From an uncultured Erysipelotrichaceae bacterium (GTDB taxonomy: Bacteria; Bacillota_I; Bacilli_A; Erysipelotrichales; Erysipelotrichaceae), in the NCBI GenBank assembly GCA_944325295.1, contig CALUZL010000123.1, positions 1 to 5,388 on the forward strand: a DNA stretch of 5,388 bases, in the 5' to 3' direction. The notes under the pieces were generated by a model. It saw nothing but the letters and a program-made list of their open reading frames with translations. It made no database searches and was not told the DNA's origin. Position numbers and translations under genes: made by a program. Below, in pieces: positions 1 to 4,814 of the stretch (position 1 is the first letter of the stretch; the number at the start of each line of letters is the position of its first letter).

Positions 1-604
1 TAAAGGCTTGAATGCCCCGTTTGTAAGTCTCATCGATCAACTCTTTATTTTTGAAGTTGACCATTGAGAACTCAGGTTGATGGACGACGATATCGGCATA
101 TTTACTGGCTTCTTCGATCTGTTCCAAATAGAAGTTTGAAACGGCGATGTAACGGATCTTGCCCATCTCTTTAAGCAGGTTCAAAGCTGTCATCGTCTCA
201 CGAAGCGGTGTATTGAGGTCCGGCCAGTGAACAAAGTAGAAATCGATGTGATCAGTCTTAAGGTTCATAAGTGAACTTTCGACTTCACGCATGATATTCT
301 TAAAGCTTGAATCTCTGGTCATCCTCTGCATGGCATTTGGCACCATGCCGAATTTAGTCGAGATGAGGACTTTATCACGATAACCGTCGGCTAAGGCTTC
401 ACCTACAGCCTGTTCGGCATAACCGTTTCCGTATACCGGTGCGGTATCGATGTGATTGACACCCATATCAATGGCAAGGCGGATCGCCTTGATTGCCTCA
501 TCACGATCCACCTTTCCAAAATTATCCCGACCACTAATAGCCCAAGTACCAATACTTAATTTCGATACTTTTTCCTTTGCCTTAATTAAATCGGTATATT
601 GCAT
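1..604 (-). CDS. Aldo/keto reductase, C-terminus cut by the window edge
   Basis: This is the N-terminal 201 codons of an NAD(P)H-dependent aldo/keto reductase, a soluble TIM-barrel enzyme that reduces aldehydes or ketones. Full-length members are usually about 270-330 residues, so roughly a third is missing beyond base 1. The catalytic tetrad is complete: Asp53 (HIDTA), Tyr58 (PVYGNG), Lys84 (STKFG) and His126 (FVHWPD). Further family signatures are GKIRYIAVSNF and the following HQPEFSMVN segment. The general style recalls the IolS-like group, but the substrate cannot be read from sequence. The ATG at 604-602 lies 6 nt after the IID stop. No strong ribosome binding site is present (the nearest AGG is about 16 nt upstream), so translation probably depends on coupling to IID. 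It appears to be the last operon gene visible here. Family assignment is firm; the role with the PTS is inference. Confidence 0.93.
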   Translation of the reverse strand, partial: MQYTDLIKAKEKVSKLSIGTWAISGRDNFGKVDRDEAIKAIRLAIDMGVNHIDTAPVYGNGYAEQAVGEALADGYRDKVLISTKFGMVPNAMQRMTRDSSFKNIMREVESSLMNLKTDHIDFYFVHWPDLNTPLRETMTALNLLKEMGKIRYIAVSNFYLEQIEEASKYADIVVHQPEFSMVNFKNKELIDETYKRGIQAF

Positions 605-610
605 AATTTT

Positions 611-1450
611 TTAACAGATTCCTACAAATCCAAGAACGAAACCGATACCCATGACGATAAAGATCAATGCGTTCAAGTTTACATTCTTCTTTAAAGCATA
701 GTAGCAGACAAAGCTCAAACTCAATGGTAAGACACCTACTAACAACTGATCCAAGTATGTCTGGATTAAAACAGGTTCAGCATCCTGCATTGGGATTGAA
801 AGCGCGATATTGAAGGTAACGGTTGTAGCAACCATGTAACCGACCATCATCATACCGATGATACCGGCACATTTGATCAAGATCTGAATCAAACCTGATT
901 TGAAAGCCTGTGAAATGAAGCTTTCACCCATTGTGTAACCAAGATAAGTTAAGTAGTAACGACCTAACATACCAGGAATGTTGTAGATGAGTAAGAATAA
1001 GATCGGTCCAAGGATCGAACCACCGGCAGCAGCACCGATACCGACAGCAGCAGCGATAGATCTTACGATACCCCAATAGATAGAGTCACCGATACCGCTC
1101 ATCGGGCCCATCAGAGCCGTCTTGATAGAAACGATTGCTGACGGATCATATTCTCCGTAGTTCTCGGCATTTTCTTTTTCCATCGAAGCTACAAGACCCA
1201 TGGCGAATGTACCGACATTCTGAGTGATGTTGTATGGCGTCATATGACGAACCATAGCTTCAGCTAATTTTTCTTTTTCTGGGTAATAACGTACCAAAGC
1301 CGGCATGATCGAGTTTGTAAAACCAGGAGCCTGACGATAAGCGGCACCACACGGTCCGGCGAATACCATCAATGAACGCCAGAAAATGCTGTTTAACATT
1401 TTACGATCTTCGGTAGATAATTTTTTGAATGATAACATACTATTACTCAT
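611..1450 (-). CDS. PTS mannose/fructose/sorbose-family IID component
   Basis: This 279-residue membrane subunit partners IIC to form the sugar channel of a mannose-family PTS permease (ManZ/LevG-like). Visible features are the FWRS motif at residues 23-26 after a polar N-terminus, the hallmark ALMGPMSGIGDSIYW near 112-126, and hydrophobic stretches around 128-160, 185-212, 232-250 and 258-278. The length is normal for the family. The segment that usually reads like FFNTHP is here HMTPYNITQN (69-78), a moderate divergence. The start ATG shares a 4-nt ATGA overlap with the IIC stop. A GAGGAGG ribosome binding site at 1461-1467 lies inside the end of IIC, 10 nt upstream, so the two genes are translationally coupled. 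Membership of the family is clear; the transported sugar is not. The FruK-type kinase in the operon makes fructose or a related hexose a reasonable guess. Confidence 0.95.
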   Translation of the reverse strand: MSNSMLSFKKLSTEDRKMLNSIFWRSLMVFAGPCGAAYRQAPGFTNSIMPALVRYYPEKEKLAEAMVRHMTPYNITQNVGTFAMGLVASMEKENAENYGEYDPSAIVSIKTALMGPMSGIGDSIYWGIVRSIAAAVGIGAAAGGSILGPILFLLIYNIPGMLGRYYLTYLGYTMGESFISQAFKSGLIQILIKCAGIIGMMMVGYMVATTVTFNIALSIPMQDAEPVLIQTYLDQLLVGVLPLSLSFVCYYALKKNVNLNALIFIVMGIGFVLGFVGIC

Positions 1451-2250
1451 GCGAAGAAATCCTCCTCTTCTGATTTGGTGACTGTTCCGCCGCCTTCCAT
1501 AGCAGCTTCAAGGTCGTGCACCTTCTTTTCGTTCATACCGATCGTTATAGCGATAACGACAGCGAAAATAGCGATAACCATTGCCGGGAGATTGAGATAC
1601 TTAGAAAGTAAGAAACCAATGAATAACCAGCCGACATTGTCACGTGTAATAAGCATCTTCATAAGAACGGCCATACCTACAGCGCCTAACATACCGGATG
1701 CAACTGTTAAACCGTTTGTAACTGGTTGCGGTAAGCTGTTCATAGCGGCAGTAACGGCTTCTGAACCCAAATAGATACATAAGAAGATGATAATAGTTCT
1801 TACGAAATATAATGTGAACCAGCTGATCAGGATAATCTGAGTCAACCCTTTAGAGTTACCGGTTTCACAAACCTTCTTATAACGAGGCGCGAAGATGTTG
1901 TTGAGCATCATGAATACGATACCTAAGCTGTTGAACGCAAGACCTACAGGAACAGCTAAAGTGATAGCTTCTTCCATTGTAAGACCTGCTGTGATAGCGA
2001 AGGTGACCGACATGACGGTTGCAGATACAGGCTCAGCACTGGTGGCACCACCGATATTGACTGCACCCATGTAGATGGCTTCAAGTGCAGCACCGATGAT
2101 GATACCGGTTGACATGTCACCCAAGAGAAGACCGGTTATCCATCCAACGACGATTGGTCTTTCAATCATACATTGGCCGATCAACCAGTTACCGGCGTAA
2201 CAGATAAAGTACGCCAGAGACGCCAGTAAAGCGACTGTTAAGTTTGACAT
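1447..2250 (-). CDS. PTS mannose/fructose/sorbose-family IIC component
   Basis: This 267-residue polytopic protein is the other membrane half of the permease (ManY/LevF/SorA-like). It carries the family signature GWITGLLLGD (about 36-45) followed by GAALEAIYMGAVNIGG (about 53-68), and then several further hydrophobic helices up to about residue 240. The tail (EKKVHDLEAAMEGGGTV...EEEDFFA) is hydrophilic and acidic and is probably cytoplasmic. The start ATG at 2250-2248 is supported by a GAAAGGGG ribosome binding site 8 nt upstream (2259-2266). The gene lies 18 nt after IIB and overlaps IID by 4 nt, the usual IIB-IIC-IID order. Length and composition are normal for the family. Specificity cannot be assigned from the sequence. 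Confidence 0.95.
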   Translation of the reverse strand: MSNLTVALLASLAYFICYAGNWLIGQCMIERPIVVGWITGLLLGDMSTGIIIGAALEAIYMGAVNIGGATSAEPVSATVMSVTFAITAGLTMEEAITLAVPVGLAFNSLGIVFMMLNNIFAPRYKKVCETGNSKGLTQIILISWFTLYFVRTIIIFLCIYLGSEAVTAAMNSLPQPVTNGLTVASGMLGAVGMAVLMKMLITRDNVGWLFIGFLLSKYLNLPAMVIAIFAVVIAITIGMNEKKVHDLEAAMEGGGTVTKSEEEDFFA

Positions 2251-2268
2251 ATTTTATTCCCCTTTCTT

Positions 2269-2781
2269 TTATACGTTCAAACTACTTAATATTTTCCCAA
2301 CGGTGCTTCTTGAAGACGTTGGAACAACCTGAGATACAAAGCTGTCACCCATTAAAGAGACAAGCTCTTTTGCGGCTTCGAGTTCTTCTTTTACTAAAGA
2401 AACTCTACCGCCTGGAAAATTGATCTTTTCACCATCATCTGGTTTAGAATCAAATTTACCGGCATTGGCCAAGTTGACTTCCTGAATGTTTTCGCGGCAA
2501 TTCTTTACGAGCTCAAGTGCATCTCTTACATTCCTTGTAAGGCAGAAGATGCGCATTTCTGATCCTCTTGGATCATTAGCTACCTTCTTGGCGTCATCAA
2601 CTGTTTTGACCAACAATTTGATGCCCGGAGGACAAGCCATCTTAAGCGTCATCTTGACGGTTTCGTTTGTAGCAGCTTGGTCATTGGCTACTAGGATACC
2701 CGGAGTATTCAACTCCTTAGACCAAACCAAGGCTACTTGTCCATGGATCAAACGATCATCAATTCTAATTTGTACAATCAT
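2269..2781 (-). CDS. PTS mannose/fructose/sorbose-family IIB component
   Basis: This 170-residue cytoplasmic phosphocarrier passes phosphate from a IIA domain to the sugar as it crosses the membrane. The phosphorylated histidine of the mannose-family IIB domain is His13, in the canonical RIDDRLIHGQV at the N-terminus. The downstream VANDQAATNETVKMTLKMACPPGIK matches the family's usual pattern. Near residues 109-133 (GKFDSKPDDGEKINFPGGRVSL) the sequence looks longer than the short loop common in this family. No IIA domain is fused to it, unlike ManX of E. coli. An AAGGAG ribosome binding site at 2791-2796 lies 9 nt upstream of the ATG. The gene starts 35 nt after the esterase stop, and no terminator is visible in that gap, so it is likely in the same transcript. 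Confidence in family and start is high. Confidence 0.95.
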   Translation of the reverse strand: MIVQIRIDDRLIHGQVALVWSKELNTPGILVANDQAATNETVKMTLKMACPPGIKLLVKTVDDAKKVANDPRGSEMRIFCLTRNVRDALELVKNCRENIQEVNLANAGKFDSKPDDGEKINFPGGRVSLVKEELEAAKELVSLMGDSFVSQVVPTSSRSTVGKILSSLNV

Positions 2782-2816
2782 ATTCTTTTACTCCTTCCTT
2801 TTTTGTATTAGATGAA

Positions 2817-3677
2817 TTAAACAAGGGTACTATCCTTGATTGCACCACTTTTCTCGTCCGGTAAGGGTTTCTTCGTCTTATCAAACCCGAAGAACTTCAA
2901 GATCTCTTGCAGTTCCAATTCCCAGAAACGCCATTCGTGAGCATAGCCTTCACGCTCATCAAATGTTGCCTTGAGACCGATCTTTTGCGCATATTCTTTA
3001 AAATGAAGATATCTTGGATAAACGCCATCATCTGTTCCACAACAGAAATAGAATTTCGGCGGATCGGCCATCTTTGCAACTTCTTCAACTTTTGCCCAAA
3101 CATTCTCATATGAGTTTCGGTAAGCATCTATGCCTCCGGCCTCTCTTACGGTGATCATCTCTCTTGCGGCCATCGGGTTGTCCGGATCTTCTAATAACCA
3201 ATCGATGTCACTTGGTACTCCGGACATGCAAGCGCAACCTGCAAATTTATCCGGATGATTGAACGCATACTTGCTGGATCCTCTGGCGCCCATTGACAGA
3301 CCGCAGATGTAGTTGTCTTCGCGCTTATCGCTTGCCGGAAACCAACCATAAATAAGCGGCATCAGCTCCTCTGTCAGATAATCAAACACTCTAAACGGTG
3401 GTATCATGTTGTTCCAATTTGAGTAATTTGAGTTACCTCCGGATGGCATTACAACGATAAGGTCGTTCTCAGTAGCATACAATTCGATATTGGTCCTTCT
3501 GAGATAGTCGTTGTAACAACCTAAAGTTCCGTGCAACAACCACAATACCGGATATTTCTTGCCCGATCTGTAATACTCCTTCGGATCGTAGTGCTGTTTG
3601 ATACTTGGGAGGATGATCGCTACATCCGTATTAGTATTCAGACACCAACTCCGCACATTCATTTGAATCAAAGTCAT
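2817..3677 (-). CDS. Esterase-D-family alpha/beta hydrolase (putative acyl/acetyl esterase)
   Basis: The protein is 286 residues when started at the ATG at 3677. It belongs to the esterase D / tributyrin esterase (EstA) type of alpha/beta hydrolases, which cleave short acyl esters. Visible features are the oxyanion-hole LLHG at about 47-50, the nucleophile elbow GLSMGA with Ser128, the acid in CGTDDG (Asp216 or Asp217) and the base in GYAHEW (His247), so the triad is complete. There is no signal peptide or membrane segment, so it should act in the cytoplasm. A longer reading frame back to a TTG at 3707 exists. The perfect AAGGAGG 8 nt before the ATG at 3677 and the absence of overlap with the kinase favour the shorter form. 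It sits between the kinase and PTS IIB, which suggests removal of an acyl group from the imported sugar (inference). A general detoxifying esterase is the main alternative. Confidence 0.9.
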   Translation of the reverse strand: MTLIQMNVRSWCLNTNTDVAIILPSIKQHYDPKEYYRSGKKYPVLWLLHGTLGCYNDYLRRTNIELYATENDLIVVMPSGGNSNYSNWNNMIPPFRVFDYLTEELMPLIYGWFPASDKREDNYICGLSMGARGSSKYAFNHPDKFAGCACMSGVPSDIDWLLEDPDNPMAAREMITVREAGGIDAYRNSYENVWAKVEEVAKMADPPKFYFCCGTDDGVYPRYLHFKEYAQKIGLKATFDEREGYAHEWRFWELELQEILKFFGFDKTKKPLPDEKSGAIKDSTLV

Positions 3678-3685
3678 TCCACTTT

Positions 3686-3692
3686 CCTCCTT
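3686..3692 (-). promoter_or_regulatory. Ribosome binding site fixing the esterase start
   Basis: AAGGAGG is an excellent match to the anti-Shine-Dalgarno sequence and lies 8 nt upstream of the ATG at 3677-3675. The alternative in-frame TTG at 3707 lies upstream of this site and inside the end of the kinase gene, so it is unlikely to be used. Confidence 0.85.
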
Positions 3693-3693
3693 G

Positions 3694-4608
3694 TCAGACT
3701 TCTTCAACGACTATTTCTTTAGTCATCTTTACGACATCAGCAGGATCGACAAGTTCTCTGCTTCCGGCTTTGACCCTGCCTGCTGCTTCCCCAAATAGAA
3801 TCGCCTTCTTCTTATCGTCACCTACATATAAGCGCGATAGAGTGTAAGCTAACATCGAATCACCGCATCCGACTGTCGATACGACTTTTATCTGTGGACC
3901 GGATACACGATATTTCTCATCTTTACTGGCAAAATATGAACCCGGTGCTCCGATCGACAAGAGAACGTTTTCAACTCCAGCATCGATCAATTTATCTATA
4001 TATTCTCGATAGTTTTCTTTATTTACTTCCTCTTCAAAGATATATGCCAGTTCTTCAATGTTTGGTTTTATTAAGAAAGGCTTTATTTTTCCTAAATCAT
4101 TAAATTTAAGATTTGGAACATCCATTATCAGTTTGGCACCAACCTTTTTGACAAGTTCTCCGATTCGATAAACCAAATCTGTTCCGACGCCTTTGGTATA
4201 GCTTCCGGAAATAACTACATAGTCATCTTTTTTGAGATCATCAAGTAATCCGAGAAGTTCTTCCTGATGTTTAGCACTGACTGTCGGTCCTTCGGCATTG
4301 ATCGCACTTTCAACAGAATTCCTGATCTTAACGTTTATACGATTCTCTTCTTCTATTTCTACTTTTCTAAGTTCGACGTTTTCGATGGATGATAACTCTT
4401 TCTCAATGAAATTGCCAATCGATCCACCGAGAAAAGTAAGAATCTTGGAAGGTACTCTCACTCCTGCTAAAGTAGCTGAGATATTTATTCCCTTGCCACC
4501 TACTCTGATATATGATTTATCAGAGCGCATGATCGATCCTTCTGCAAATGACATTGGCAGATGTACGAAATAATCCATCGAAGGGTTGAATGTAATCGTG
4601 TAGATCAT
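3694..4608 (-). CDS. PfkB-family sugar-phosphate kinase, 1-phosphofructokinase (FruK/LacC) type
   Basis: This 304-residue cytoplasmic kinase resembles 1-phosphofructokinase, which turns fructose-1-phosphate into fructose-1,6-bisphosphate with ATP; LacC-type tagatose-6-phosphate kinases are close relatives. Residues below count from the ATG at 4608. The start MIYTITFNPSMDY (sugar-binding Asp12), signature GGKGIN at 37-42, RINVKIRN near 90-97, KPNIEEL at 181-187 and TVGCGDSMLA with catalytic Asp250 are all in place. Three sites differ from the usual FruK form: GSYTKG (136-141) where GS-x-P is common, DVPNLKF (163-169) where D-T/S-SG is common, and GCGD instead of GAGD. Specificity may therefore have shifted. 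An upstream ATG at 4614 would add Met-Pro, but the ribosome binding site spacing favours 4608. It is the first gene of the minus-strand operon, and its TGA is followed after 16 nt by the esterase ATG. Confidence 0.92.
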   Translation of the reverse strand: MIYTITFNPSMDYFVHLPMSFAEGSIMRSDKSYIRVGGKGINISATLAGVRVPSKILTFLGGSIGNFIEKELSSIENVELRKVEIEEENRINVKIRNSVESAINAEGPTVSAKHQEELLGLLDDLKKDDYVVISGSYTKGVGTDLVYRIGELVKKVGAKLIMDVPNLKFNDLGKIKPFLIKPNIEELAYIFEEEVNKENYREYIDKLIDAGVENVLLSIGAPGSYFASKDEKYRVSGPQIKVVSTVGCGDSMLAYTLSRLYVGDDKKKAILFGEAAGRVKAGSRELVDPADVVKMTKEIVVEEV

Positions 4609-4617
4609 TGGCATTTT

Positions 4618-4624
4618 CTCCTTT
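4618..4624 (-). promoter_or_regulatory. Ribosome binding site of the kinase, deciding between two ATGs
   Basis: AAAGGAG lies only 3 nt from the ATG at 4614 but 9 nt from the ATG at 4608. The second ATG gives optimal spacing and begins MIYT, the usual N-terminus of FruK proteins, so 4608 is preferred. Use of both starts cannot be excluded. Confidence 0.7.
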
Positions 4625-4634
4625 CGGTAACTTC

Positions 4635-4663
4635 ATGATAGATAGTTATGTAATGGCTTACAA
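4635..4663 (-). promoter_or_regulatory. Candidate sigma-A promoter of the kinase-PTS operon
   Basis: On the minus strand TTGTAA (4663-4658) is followed after 17 nt by TATCAT (4640-4635), matching 9 of the 12 consensus bases. Transcription would start near 4628, leaving a very short leader with the ribosome binding site close to the 5' end. That is possible but tight. A start further upstream, for example from the TATAAA at 4700-4695 or TATATT at 4685-4680, has a poorer -35 box. Confidence 0.35.
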
Positions 4664-4729
4664 TAGTTTGGATGTTAAAAATATAACTAGACATTTTATA
4701 TGGTTAATTAGTAAAACTGATTGTCTAAT

Positions 4730-4738
4730 TGAACATTT
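4730..4738 (+). repeat. 9-bp direct repeat TGAACATTT, copy 1 (copy 2 at 4844-4852)
   Basis: The identical nonamer occurs in the intergenic region and again inside the first 40 bases of the DeoR-type gene. A second nonamer, TAGAATGTC, is likewise found at 4738-4746 and 4826-4834. Both contain a RACAT half-site on one strand. The same two words therefore occur as a pair twice, in opposite order, which suggests repeated binding sites for one protein rather than chance. Confidence 0.5.
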
Positions 4739-4747
4739 AGAATGTCC
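4731..4747. promoter_or_regulatory. Candidate operator, imperfect palindrome GAACATT-tag-AATGTCC
   Basis: Two 7-bp arms match at six positions around a 3-bp centre. The arms are RACATT half-sites facing each other. The site lies about 90 bp upstream of the best operon -10 box and about 70 bp upstream of the regulator start. It could be an operator for the adjacent DeoR-type protein (inference). Confidence 0.45.
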
Positions 4748-4750
4748 ATT

Positions 4751-4763
4751 TTGAACTATTCAA
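4751..4763. repeat. Inverted repeat TTGAA-cta-TTCAA
   Basis: Perfect 5-bp arms flank a 3-bp centre. Its left part, TTGAAC, repeats the word at 4729-4734 at a distance of 22 bp, about two helical turns. Arms this short can arise by chance in AT-rich DNA, so it counts mainly as part of the cluster. Confidence 0.3.
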
Positions 4764-4776
4764 TCATTAAAATGAT
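4763..4776. promoter_or_regulatory. Inverted repeat ATCATT-aa-AATGAT
   Basis: Perfect 6-bp arms around a 2-bp centre, between the imperfect palindrome at 4731-4747 and the perfect one at 4779-4794. It is a possible additional regulator site, or part of a promoter for the plus-strand gene. It does not carry the RACAT half-site, so a different protein or no protein may be involved. Confidence 0.35.
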
Positions 4777-4796
4777 CGTTTATGTTAACATAAAAT
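4767..4796 (+). promoter_or_regulatory. Weak candidate promoter of the DeoR-type gene
   Basis: TTAAAA (4767-4772) is followed after 18 nt by TAAAAT (4791-4796), a 4/6 and 5/6 match to the -35 and -10 boxes. If used, the perfect palindrome at 4779-4794 would fill the spacer and touch the -10 box, a classic position for autorepression. The match is modest and other starts are possible. Confidence 0.25.
4779..4794. promoter_or_regulatory. Perfect 16-bp palindrome TTTATGTTAACATAAA, candidate operator
   Basis: The two 8-bp halves are exact reverse complements with no spacer, centred between 4786 and 4787, with the last base 20 nt before the regulator's ATG. Each half includes the AACAT word that recurs in this region. 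The position suits autoregulation of the DeoR-type gene. A terminator role is unlikely, because there is no GC-rich stem and no upstream gene on this strand within the window. Confidence 0.6.
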
Positions 4797-4814
4797 TGAA
4801 AGTGAATTAAGTTT

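Larger units (their letters stand above)
4609..4814. other. Divergent intergenic regulatory region
   Basis: About 200 bp of AT-rich DNA separate the kinase operon from the divergent DeoR-type gene. No open reading frame or RNA gene is seen here. It holds candidate promoters in both directions, a perfect 16-bp palindrome, three shorter inverted repeats, and repeated half-sites of the form RACAT. These occur on the plus strand at 4690, 4732 and 4787, and on the minus strand beginning at 4676, 4746 and 4786. Two more lie just inside the regulator gene, at 4846 (plus) and 4834 (minus). This is what a repressor-controlled divergent promoter region would look like, although binding is not shown by sequence alone. 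Confidence 0.75.

Noticed and set aside
1475..1774. Open frame on the plus strand, 99 codons
   Set aside because: Lies fully antisense to the IIC gene, has no ribosome binding site of note, and its composition mirrors the reverse strand of membrane-protein codons.
2486..2815. Open frame on the plus strand, 109 codons
   Set aside because: Antisense to IIB and its upstream gap; IIB has clear family motifs and a good ribosome binding site.
2782..2816. Possible terminator between the esterase and IIB
   Set aside because: The 35-nt gap has no stem-loop; its pyrimidine-rich stretch is the reverse of the IIB ribosome binding site.
2897..3127. Short frames on both strands within the esterase (2897-3127 minus, 2907-3113 plus) and at 3531-3722 plus
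   Set aside because: All overlap the esterase gene in other frames and show no recognisable domain.
3894..4573. Plus-strand frames 3894-4103 and 4298-4573
   Set aside because: Antisense shadows of the kinase gene.
4695..4727. Promoter pair TAGACA (4727-4722) and TATAAA (4700-4695) on the minus strand
   Set aside because: Each box is good alone, but the spacer is 21 nt, too long for a normal sigma-A promoter.
4770..4792. Possible catabolite-responsive element (CcpA site) around the CG at 4777-4778
   Set aside because: Read on the minus strand, it misses three of the conserved bases of the cre consensus, including the leading TG. No better match was seen in the intergenic region.
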